DNA from: Pleurotus ostreatus/Saccharomyces cerevisiae fusant
Lineage: Eukaryota; Opisthokonta
Direction of reading: 5' to 3'
Length of the DNA stretch: 19,048 bases
Assembly: GCA_024196135.1 (NCBI GenBank)
Contig: JAMQCK010000613.1
Span: 1 to 19,048, forward strand
Part shown: piece by piece, positions 1-7,983 of the stretch
Layout: every line of letters starts with the position of its first letter
Position numbering within the stretch: position 1 is the stretch's first letter
Position numbers and translations under genes: made by a program
Notes under the pieces: model-generated
The model's database searches: none
What the model saw: the letters and a program-made list of their open reading frames with translations, nothing else
What the model was told of the DNA's origin: nothing

Positions 1-2
1 AC

Positions 3-2153
3 ATGCATGCATCCTCTCACAATTATTTCCCAGGGTTGACGATTTCGAGCGACGGCACGACACATAAGAACATCAATCTCGAGTCGCGCCATGCGACCGT
101 CCTGGACAGGGAGGGTCACAAGCGCGAGTTCTTCATGCAGGTTGCTATGGCTGTCAACCATACTAGCGAGACCCAGTTCGACGGCTGGACCGATCTCGTC
201 GAGGACGTTTACGAAGTTGGATGCGAATTGTTCGGTTACGGAGAGGATGGGGCGCGAGAGTGGCGCGAATTCTGGAATAAACTCACCGGTATGATGTCCG
301 ACCATGCCGAGGACCAGAAAAAGCTATTCCGTCTGCTCAAAGCCTTCAAGAAGCGCATGGAGCGCGAGGTCCGCGGGGAGCGTTGGGTTCACAAGACTCT
401 CGGAGCGAATGGCCTCCTGCTCTGCTTGTCAAGTATCAGCCACGACCTGGTACAGACTGCGGGAGGAATAGACGCCTGGGAGGCACTTGCCGCCGAGGAT
501 CGCGCCTCGCGTTACGCTGACGCGCGCCGCCACTTCTTCCGCGAAGTTGGCCAGGCTGCCTTCGATGCCCTACCAGCGGAGGCGAAGGTGGATGTCGACT
601 TCATGATTTGGGCAGGCTGTTGTATGCACAAGGACATGAATGCCTTCAAGGGCTTCTGTGTCGGTATGGAGGGATGGTGGGCTGACAACGGGAAGGAGGG
701 GCCGATGAAGCTGTATAATCGCGATAATCTGGCCGCTATACGATCAGCGGGGGGGACGGATGCGGCTCGCCGTGCCGACGTACGCTCGAAGGGTGGCGCT
801 GTCAAGCTTGTCAGCCTCGCTGGGGCGGTCTTCCGGCATAAGGATCGCAAGCGAGGCCAGCAGGACACGCTGCGATTCTTCTTCCACTCGGAGCTTGGCT
901 TCATCATCACCTTCCCCGACACCAGCAATACACGCTTCCAGTCTCACGCCACGGCTTGTGAAGTGGTCCTCACTTACCACGATCTCCTCCTGCAGTTTCT
1001 CGAATACGTGCGCGATAACAAAGGCACGGGAAGCTTGAATAACCTCGAGAAGAATGTATTTGATGCGCTCCAGTGCCGCAAAACGATGCGCGAAGTCGTC
1101 CTAATCGTGCTCTACTCGCAGGCAATCAGCGCTCCGTACATGCGCGAGATACGCGGCCCATTCCGCTCCTTCGACTCGGTCCTCGATCAGGGGCCTTTGC
1201 ACGCTAGGGTTATCGCGCACCTCGAACACATTGCTGACAACCCGGGTCTCCTGATTGATGACTGTGTAGACCATAGGACGGCTGCGTTGGATGGTAAACT
1301 CTGGCATTCCCCAGAAGCTGTCTATGCCGCGTCAGCGTGGATCCAACGCTGTGGTCAGCCCGAGCGGGACGAGATGAAGGATCAGCTTACTACGGCATGC
1401 CGGAGCGCGGTGATAACGTGGAGACGCTTCACGTCCGAGTTCGCGCAGGTTGCCGTGACGTCGGGAAGGAACCTGCGGCGTGCACCGATGTCGAATACGA
1501 ACGACTCAAACGAGAGGATTTTCGCACAAACACGGCGAATCAAGCGTAATAATCCATCTATATCTCTGCAGCAGCTCAGCGCGAGGGAGGCATTTAGGTA
1601 CAATGGAACATCCTCGTACCTTGTCGGCATGCCGAGTGACCAGCGCATGAAGCTGCGCGAGATAGCGCGCAAACAAGATGCCTCGGGGGCTAATCAGGCG
1701 GCGCAGGATGCACAGATAGAGTACTTGAAGAAGACGGCAGCGGCCACGAGCCGGAAGCGCATCGCCAGGGAGGAAAAACGTCAGCGGGCTCTTGATAGGA
1801 TCAACAGCACGTCGGTCGTGAAAGACGATGTCGAACTCGACAGACTGTGCGCTCTCGCACCGCGCGACAAGGGATACCTGACCGTAGCGCTTCTGGATGA
1901 GCAGCTAAATTGGTATCAGCACGAATACCCGGATGGGCCTCTGCCAGCGACGAAGAAAGCACGAGGAGATCGAGCAAGGAAAATTGTATACCTACGTGCT
2001 GCGATTGCTCATCACCGCAATCATCAGGGATTGATGGATATAGATGTTGAAGGGAAGGCGTCAGGGGACGCTGTAGGAACAGAGGATTTTTTGATGGACA
2101 CCGACGAGGAGGAGGAGGAGGATAGTGAAGCCGAATTTTATGGCCAGCACTAA
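3..2153 (+). CDS. DDE transposase-like protein, 5' end open
   Basis: An uninterrupted 716-codon frame reaches the left edge, so the true start may lie outside the window. It resembles a long protein family repeated in mushroom genomes and probably derived from a DDE transposase. Visible support: an SSDGTT motif with Asp17 as candidate first acidic residue; AGCCMHKDMN at about 205-213, giving the C-x2-H signature (Cys206, His209) found near the second catalytic Asp of several DDE superfamilies; and TNDSNERIF at about 499-507, where Glu504 could be the third acidic residue. The stretch between the last two is long and probably helical, as an insertion domain would be. The end is Lys/Arg-rich, then strongly acidic (DTDEEEEEDSE). 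There is no frameshift or internal stop. The catalytic assignments are inferred from pattern only. A domesticated host gene is an alternative. Confidence 0.6.
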   Translation: MHASSHNYFPGLTISSDGTTHKNINLESRHATVLDREGHKREFFMQVAMAVNHTSETQFDGWTDLVEDVYEVGCELFGYGEDGAREWREFWNKLTGMMSDHAEDQKKLFRLLKAFKKRMEREVRGERWVHKTLGANGLLLCLSSISHDLVQTAGGIDAWEALAAEDRASRYADARRHFFREVGQAAFDALPAEAKVDVDFMIWAGCCMHKDMNAFKGFCVGMEGWWADNGKEGPMKLYNRDNLAAIRSAGGTDAARRADVRSKGGAVKLVSLAGAVFRHKDRKRGQQDTLRFFFHSELGFIITFPDTSNTRFQSHATACEVVLTYHDLLLQFLEYVRDNKGTGSLNNLEKNVFDALQCRKTMREVVLIVLYSQAISAPYMREIRGPFRSFDSVLDQGPLHARVIAHLEHIADNPGLLIDDCVDHRTAALDGKLWHSPEAVYAASAWIQRCGQPERDEMKDQLTTACRSAVITWRRFTSEFAQVAVTSGRNLRRAPMSNTNDSNERIFAQTRRIKRNNPSISLQQLSAREAFRYNGTSSYLVGMPSDQRMKLREIARKQDASGANQAAQDAQIEYLKKTAAATSRKRIAREEKRQRALDRINSTSVVKDDVELDRLCALAPRDKGYLTVALLDEQLNWYQHEYPDGPLPATKKARGDRARKIVYLRAAIAHHRNHQGLMDIDVEGKASGDAVGTEDFLMDTDEEEEEDSEAEFYGQH

Positions 2154-2579
2154 AATTCGGAAAGAGCAGTTTATTCGTTTATTATTAAAGCCTCGGTACG
2201 TATCTAGGCTCTTATGGCACTGTTTCTGGGTCAGTATAGGTCTCAGGAAGTCCACAAACATGGACTACCCACCAACGCAGATGACGGCGCTCATCTTGCC
2301 ACGAAAGTGTCCAAGCGGCTGATTAGTCAGCTCACGGTTTCCGAACCGGCGTTGCCGGTCACCACCAGTGCCATGCCTTTCCCGGGCCTCGTCCCGTCCC
2401 ATCACCATCTTCCCTTCGCGGGCGCAATCCAGGTGAGGAGCATTTCTCACTGTGTGGACTGCTCCTGACGCTCATGCGTCGACTTCAACCAGATCTAACG
2501 AGTCACTCAAAGGCCACCGTCGGATTGACGCAAGTGTCTGGCGATCGCCAATTGATTGTTACTCTAGAGTAGCACTGTC
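2154..2579. other. intergenic region after transposase-like ORF
   Basis: About 426 bases with no convincing gene. The start is AT-rich just after the transposase-like stop (around 2160-2200), followed by a GC-richer stretch that should hold the 3' end of that gene and the promoter/leader of the F-box gene. Frames that are open here lack coding character. A good donor-like sequence (AG|GTGAGG at 2431-2438) is present, but its phase does not join the F-box reading frame. No terminal inverted repeat could be assigned, because the other end of the element is outside the window. Confidence 0.4.
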
Positions 2580-4244
2580 ATGTAAGATCTCGCAAACTGT
2601 GCACCCTGTCACATCTAATCACCTTGCAGGACACGTCGCAAAGGAAAGGGAGGTCGAAACAAACAAAAGGTTGACCAGCCCGTTCGTGCTCCATCGAACA
2701 GATCGCCGAGTCCTATATCGAATCTACCGGTCGAGCTTCTGCTCGCGATCTTCAGAGCTGGCATACCCTTATCATTTGATCCAACATGGTACCTCTATGC
2801 ATCCAAGCCTCTGGAGGTCGCCGTCAGCCAAGTGTGCAAGCTGTGGCGCTCTATCACCATCGACGCTCCGGAGCTTTGGACCGTCATCTGCGTCCGACCC
2901 ACCAATGCAACCTCGCGGCGGCGTGCTCAGGAGTACGCTCGCCGGTCGCGAGACCAGCTAGTCACGGTCCATGTCTACTTCCAGGAATTCGGTACCATCT
3001 TTTTCGGGGCTCCTGGTGTGGACCTGCTCAAGCTTCTCGCACCACGGCTCCGGGAGCTCATCTTGACGGACCCGCAGGGCGAGTACATCGGCAGAGTCCT
3101 GGAATGCTTCGACGAAGCCCCCAACTTGCAGCGTCTGGAGTACGCTCAAGCGCCGATGCGCGGTGACTTGCTCAATCACGATCAGCATAGTCCCGCCGAT
3201 GAACCTGCCTCTGATCCTAGCGCCCCTCATTTCCCATCTCTGCGACATCTCAAAGCCAACCATGTATGCCTTGTTTGCCTCCCGCCCCTCGTCAATCTTG
3301 TCTCTCTCCATGTCACCAACCTCTCTAGCGACAATCCCACTGTGCTCGCAGGCATCGTACATGATTGCCCGGCTCTGCAGACGCTCGTCCTTCCCATGTT
3401 CCGACTGCGTTACAAGGAGAGACCATATGGTGCCGCAAGACTGGAGTCGGTGCCCATTATCTCAGCGCCGTCTATCAAGCGGTTCGCAGCGCAATTCATC
3501 AGTGTACCATACGAACCCGGGCGCCGTTCTGAGCCAACTATCCGTCTCTCCATGCCCAACCTGGAATACTTCGAGCTCTACGACGAAGAAGGCGACAACA
3601 TTCCCTTAAATCTGCTCTTCCCAGCCCAAGAAGGCTCTTCGAGCCCCTTCCCCTCGCTTCACACACTCCACCTACAGATAGCCTCCAGCTATCAGGGCTC
3701 CTCTTTTCTACAGTCACTCACCTCCGTTCGCCACCTCATTGCGGTCGATCCAATGCCGCTGCCGCTGAGTAAAGATCATTGGTGGCCAATTCTGGAAACT
3801 CTGCACGTCAGGATCGACACAACCTCATACGCTGATACAGACGAGTCAGATGAAGAAGAGCAGGATTTCGTGAAGAACGAACTTGAAGATGTATGTTCTG
3901 TCCCTTCATGGAAGTCCTTGAGCTCATGCATGCGTTGTGTTCCCCCTCTTTTCAAGCTCCTTCGCAAGTTCGCGACCAGCAGGCCAGAGGTACAGATCAC
4001 AGTTTCCGACTTCGGCCCAATTTCCAAGGACCTGCCCTTCCGTCGCATACCATACGGACAGTATTGCGGTCTGATCACCAAGGCCGATACAGCGAAGATT
4101 GAGATGGACGAGTATTCGCGGGACGAAGAAGATAGGGACACTGGCCCGGGATGGTACAGAGCTTCTATCGATGATGCTTTCGATGATGTACAGTACGACA
4201 GCGACTACGGTGGCTGGTACCGTCCATACGATTATGACTACTGA
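2580..4244 (+). CDS. F-box protein with LRR-like C-terminal part
   Basis: Probable substrate-recognition subunit of an SCF-type ubiquitin ligase, from the large F-box family expanded in mushrooms. Proposed exons are 2580-2581 and 2630-4244, with a 48-nt intron (GTAAGA...CTAAT...TTGCAG). The start codon would be AT|G across the junction, giving 538 residues beginning MTRRKGKGG. No in-frame ATG lies between the upstream stop (2616-2618) and the F-box, so a start near 2832 would delete half of the domain. The F-box is at about residues 30-90: SNLPVELLLAIF, then VSQVCKLWRSI and APELWTVI, the usual mushroom F-box pattern. A basic leader precedes it. The rest has irregular leucine-rich segments (LRHLKANHVCL, LVSLHVTNL, LHTLHLQIA) and ends in an acidic, Tyr-rich tail. 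The target is unknown. The F-box call is strong; the start is inferred. Confidence 0.8.
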
Positions 4245-4289
4245 AGTACTGAAACGCGAAGGTGGCATCGGAATTGCAATGCTATTCGG

Positions 4290-4934
4290 TCATGTTTTGG
4301 GTGCGAATATCGTGATAACGCGCCAGAGTGCGTCCTTGCCTCGTTCCCAAGCCTGGGGCCCGCGGGCCTCACTACCAGCAAACTCGACCATCACGCCGTC
4401 CCTCGACCACTCGCACCATATGCCAATCGATCCATTCGTAGGTCCCGCCCCACCGCCCTTCCTGTCCGGCTCGCCGAATGCGGCGACAAATTCTTTGCCC
4501 GTAGTAGCTGGCAATACTGGCAATGTCGCGGGCCTCTGGAGCTCTTTTCCTTCCTTGTCCTTCAGGGCCGAAGTCAAGTGCAGCGTGAAGGGGTTGACGG
4601 GATACGTGCTGAACTTGACTTCAGCAGTTCGCGACGACGTCGCTTTGTTGGTTTGCTGCGACGAGCTGGGCACGTTGTAGAGGTCCATTGAGTCGAGGGA
4701 TAGCTTTTCAGGGGACATGGGGGAGGACTTGGCAGGATTGTATCCCTTCTCGGGCGCGAACATTAGGCTGATCCCGAGGGCATAGTAGTTGTAGTAAACC
4801 GCGTCTGAGTAGGCCTTGACATCGGGGGAAGCCGACGCGCCCGTCTTGGCCTGTAGGTCTCCTAAGAAGGCCTTGAGCGCGTCTGAGTCCGGATGGTGGC
4901 CGATGAGCGTCCTGAGGTCGAGGTCGGCGGACAT
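4290..4934 (-). CDS. conserved-looking protein of unknown function
   Basis: Single-exon gene of 214 residues starting MSADLDLRTLIGHHPDSDAL. The frame stays open up to an ATG at 5024, but that codon overlaps the start of the divergent seipin gene, and the extra 30 residues look non-coding, so the start at 4934 is preferred. The protein is soluble, without signal peptide or membrane segment. It opens with a short helical part, then YYNYYALGISLMFAPEKGY, a Ser/Thr-rich linker, and a C-terminal block with KEFVAAFGEPDRKGGG, IGIWCEW and WERGKDALWRVITIF. A pattern of an aromatic strand, a lineage-variable linker and a GEP turn followed by strands recalls small bacterial and fungal alpha/beta proteins of unknown role; this is only a resemblance. 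Its stop lies 45 bases from the stop of the convergent F-box gene, so the 3' UTRs probably overlap. Confidence 0.75.
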   Translation of the reverse strand: MSADLDLRTLIGHHPDSDALKAFLGDLQAKTGASASPDVKAYSDAVYYNYYALGISLMFAPEKGYNPAKSSPMSPEKLSLDSMDLYNVPSSSQQTNKATSSRTAEVKFSTYPVNPFTLHLTSALKDKEGKELQRPATLPVLPATTGKEFVAAFGEPDRKGGGAGPTNGSIGIWCEWSRDGVMVEFAGSEARGPQAWERGKDALWRVITIFAPKT

Positions 4935-5022
4935 GATGATGGCGGTCGAGAACAAGGACGCGTTTGATCGCTGACGTCGCGCTGCGATAAACACGTGCAC
5001 ACGCGTCTTACCGTTCGCCACC
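4935..5022. promoter_or_regulatory. short bidirectional promoter
   Basis: Only 88 bases separate the start codons of the unknown gene on the minus strand and seipin on the plus strand. Both core promoters and both leaders must fit here, or the transcripts overlap. No TATA box is evident. The seipin start has a near-ideal context (GCCACCATGA). Confidence 0.5.
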
Positions 5023-6323
5023 ATGAAGACGGAGAGCGAGTACAGCTCCTTCAGCCCTCAGCAGCCTCCACGGAGAAGAGGGCTGACAGATATCCTGCTC
5101 GACGGTGCCCTCTCTGTAGTGCAGCTCCCCATGACCCTTGCTTCATCCCTCGTTTCGACTGGGCTCGAGACCCTCCGACCGTTCTCCCCCCAACTAATCC
5201 CCCTCCTCATCTGCACGCTCCTTATACCCATTGTCGTCTTCTTCTCCTTAATATCGGGTCTTTTGGTATGGAAGAGCCTTGCCGTAGGCTGGGAAGTGCC
5301 TCTCTACCTTCAATACGGGTGAGTGACAGGATGTAGCGACGGGCACACATGCTTATGATCAGAATCGGTTCAGTGATGGTGTGCAGCCGTACGCTCAAGC
5401 CCAAATACCCTCCCTCGTCTCGTCACAACCATACGATATATCCCTGCATCTTGTCGTGCCTGCATCCCCGTCGAACCTTGCGCTAGGCAACTTCATGACG
5501 GAGTTGGCTTTGACTACGCCGAGTAATGGCACTGTGCTGTCAGTGCGGAGGCCGGTGAGCTCCGCGCTCGTCTACACTACTCAGCAGCTCATCAACTGGT
5601 CCAGGCTATAGCGACGCCACCACGATCATTCTTCCTATTCCCAACTTCACTCACGACCGAGATCTCTGTACCCTTGCTAGCTGCCTTCACGCCAGGCTTG
5701 ACAGACCTCATCGCGTCCGTCACTATTGGCCGAAAGGACAACTGGAGATCCATCGGTGCTGGAGAAGGACGTGAACTCAGCGTGCTCTCTGCGACTCTGC
5801 AGGGCACCGTAGTGCACCAAGGAGTTCGGTTCGTCGCTGTCTTCTTCTGCCTTGCCTGGATACTGATGTACATCCACAGTGGATTGTTGACGCGCTTCCC
5901 CTTCGCTCTATCCTGCGCAGCTGCAGGCGCGTTCTTCTTGACTTGCATGGCCGTGGTTGCAGCATGCTTGCTACCCGTCGCACTTTCGGGTCCGCTCGAC
6001 CTCGCGCCACCGGCGTCACCAACGAAGCCTCCGCCACCTGCTAGGCCGCCTCCTCCTCCGAAGGCGCTTTCGGACTCGGAGACAGATTCAAGCTCGGACG
6101 ATGACTTCCCCTCTCCGAGACGGATACTAAGTCGCCGGACTTCAGTATGGAACTTCCTCCCGAACGCGGGAAGGCTATCTTACTGACGGGCTCGCAGAGG
6201 GAAGTCAAGCACGAGGCTCCAATAGCCACTATTAAGGACGAACCAGAGTCCTCGTCCACACCATTGCGCAGGCGCAGGTCAAAGATCGCAGACACAGGTT
6301 CGCAGTCGGAAGGGTCTTCATAG
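5023..6323 (+). CDS. seipin, lipid-droplet biogenesis protein
   Basis: ER membrane protein that organises contact sites between ER and lipid droplets (established for the seipin family). Exons are 5023-5318, 5374-5554, 5605-6144 and 6198-6323; introns are 55, 50 and 53 nt and all joins keep phase, giving 380 residues. A cytosolic N-terminus leads to a membrane segment at about 58-82, then the family signature YLQYGDG, PYAQAQIPSLV and QPYDISLHLVVP, the luminal beta-sandwich, RSFFLFP and EGRELSVLSATL. Hydrophobic segments at about 235-250 and 258-286 close the membrane part. The cytosolic tail is Pro-rich, then Ser/Asp-rich. The last intron (GTATGG, CTGAC branch, CTCGCAG) is optional: if it is retained, the frame ends at 6186 with a different 14-residue tail (352 residues in all). 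The spliced tail, with KDEPESSS and a basic RRRR patch, looks more protein-like, so it was chosen. Confidence 0.88.
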
Positions 6324-6839
6324 TAATACACTTGTCCTGCCTTGAACAAGTAAATCAAGCTTTACGGGCTACAATGCTGGATGTAGACCTGTGGCTCTGC
6401 GTGGTTAGGCCGCGCCTTTTTCGGAGACAAGCACGAATGACCACCCCACGGGGTAACCACGGCCGTGCGGGGTCCGGTTTTGCATCCGTCCGGCGCCTTC
6501 CTTCGAGGTTGACAACGTTGAACTTGTAATCCGGGACGTAAGCCGCTCGTCCAGCAATAAGTCAATCCCGCTTCCGGTGCATTGAGCGAGGTTGAGGATG
6601 AGCACTGCCCTGGATAAGATAGGTTTTTGTGCTTTCCGATAGTTAGAAGGAAGCGAGGTGAGCATTTTTGCTAAGTACCAAATTCACGAGCGATACGACG
6701 TCCAGGTGGGGGTAGGAGGACACGCGCATGTGATTTGCCCCGCATATATATCGTCGATGCGTGACGACACCTTCATCGCGCTCTTCGCCCACCCATCTTA
6801 CTACCCACCGTCATCACCCTACACCAGTTGTGAGCAACA
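6324..6839. other. intergenic region between seipin and small five-exon gene
   Basis: About 516 bases without a supported gene. It contains the seipin 3' flank and the promoter of the next gene. Minus-strand open frames of 67-86 codons here have no recognisable content or spliced extension. A short perfect palindrome (CACGGCCGTG, 6458-6467) lies in a GC-rich patch. No tRNA cloverleaf was found. Confidence 0.4.
6745..6751 (+). promoter_or_regulatory. TATA-box candidate
   Basis: TATATAT lies about 90 bases upstream of the ATG at 6840, with a C/T-rich stretch between, the usual arrangement for a fungal TATA promoter. It is assigned by sequence and position only. Confidence 0.45.
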
Positions 6840-7761
6840 ATGGCCGTGCCAGCGAGCTTCTCTGTACAGGATATCTCCGGCAAGTTTGTGCTGGTGAGGT
6901 GGTTTGCTGGATGGTGTACGCGCTGATCTGACGATCGGTGGGTCGATGTAGAACAAGGGCCTCTCTGGAGACACGGATAAGATCCTCACGCTGCAGGGCA
7001 TCAGCTGGGTGAAGAGGTTCGTCGGCCCCCCTCCATCTGTACTCGTTACTGTGCCATTCCGGGCATTGTTGCGCTCGCTACACCAACAACGACTCCCCTT
7101 CCTCGCTGCGTCTCTCGCATGAACTTGCATTACTGACGCTCCCTACGAACAGGAAGATCATCGGTGCTGGTACCATCTATGTTACTATCAATCACTGGAG
7201 GGATGAGAACGGAGTCGAGCGCATCGACGCGACTCAGACTCTGAGCGGTCTGAACGAGCAGAAGGTATGTTCATCATCACTCTGTACCATTCCCTCATTG
7301 CTGCCCTTTTCTCATCTGCCATAATGACTGAGCCCTCTCCCCCTCTGATGTCCTCAATTACTCACTCGTCCCGCAGGAAGAACGCGCCCTCGACTGGAAC
7401 GAGCGCAAGAAAGAGGACAGCCTCTTCGGGCACGTCGTAGGCAAATCCCGCCGCGTCAAGGCCGAGGACCTCGGCATCGACTGCCCCCATCTCATCGAGG
7501 GTTGGACCGCCGATACACTGGAGCAGGGCCTCATCGAGTCCTACGTCGACACCGCGCCGGAGAACGGCACGCAGTGGACGGCGGTGCAGACGTGGGGCGT
7601 GGAGGAGATCAATGGCGAGCGGCGCTACGTGCGGCACGTACGATTGACGACGCCGAAGGGGGACGATGAGCAGATTAAGCTGGTTTATGATTACAGTGAG
7701 TGGGAAGAGATTCGCGGGGATATATGAGGGGGCTAATTTCGTTGCAGCTGGCCCGGTGTGA
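6840..7761 (+). CDS. small fungal protein, possibly calycin/FABP-like fold
   Basis: Five exons: 6840-6893, 6952-7016, 7153-7264, 7377-7695 and 7748-7761; introns of 58, 136, 112 and 52 nt. All joins keep phase and give 187 residues, starting MAVPASFSVQDISGKFVLNK and ending YDYTGPV. The second intron has a CTGAC branch site before GAACAG. There is no signal peptide or membrane segment, so it is probably cytosolic. The N-terminal pattern DISGKFVLNKGLS...ILTLQGISWVKRK followed by alternating strands (TIYVTINHW, ATQTLSG) recalls the start of fatty-acid-binding or lipocalin-type beta barrels, where a GKF/GTW motif opens the first strand. The C-terminal half has WTADTLEQGLIESYV, WTAVQTWGVEEINGERRYV and VRLTTPKG. 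The fold suggestion is inference; the ligand and role are unknown. Spliced coding content is clear from the frame continuity. Confidence 0.75.
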
Positions 7762-7821
7762 GGCACCTTGCGCTGAAGTATCTACTAACCCTCGAACTGG
7801 AACGAATTGACGAGTCGTATC

Positions 7822-7827
7822 TTTATT
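7822..7827 (-). terminator. possible polyadenylation signal of the ARC1-like gene
   Basis: AATAAA on the minus strand, about 157 bases beyond the stop codon of the Arc1-like gene and close to the 3' end of the convergent small gene. Fungal signals are degenerate, so this is a weak call. Confidence 0.3.
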
Positions 7828-7983
7828 ATGTATCAGTCGAATCGCTGTTACTTACCTTGCTTCTCCTGAATATACCGGACGAGCGTGATAAGCCCAAGCC
7901 TCACGGCAGCCTAATTTCAATGTGAGTAGTCTAAGGTCAGCTAATGGTACAAAACTGCAGTCTTCATCCCACAATACCCCCAC

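Noticed and set aside
2561..2570. Palindrome ACTCTAGAGT and nearby GACGC/GCGTC inverted repeat near the F-box leader
   Set aside because: Short palindromes of this size occur by chance, and no known operator or element end matches.
2452..2961. 169-codon plus-strand frame overlapping the F-box start
   Set aside because: It starts with GTG, overlaps clear F-box coding sequence in another frame and shows no domain.
2832..4244. F-box gene starting at GTG 2832
   Set aside because: It begins in the middle of the F-box; the frame extends upstream to the acceptor at 2629, and non-ATG starts of this kind are not expected in a fungal nuclear gene.
4935..5024. 30-residue N-terminal extension of the minus-strand unknown protein
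   Set aside because: Its ATG overlaps the seipin ATG and the sequence lacks coding character; the inner ATG at 4934 fits better.
6362..6665. Minus-strand frames and a possible tRNA in the seipin downstream spacer
   Set aside because: The frames have no recognisable content, and no acceptor stem, anticodon arm and T-loop could be fitted together.
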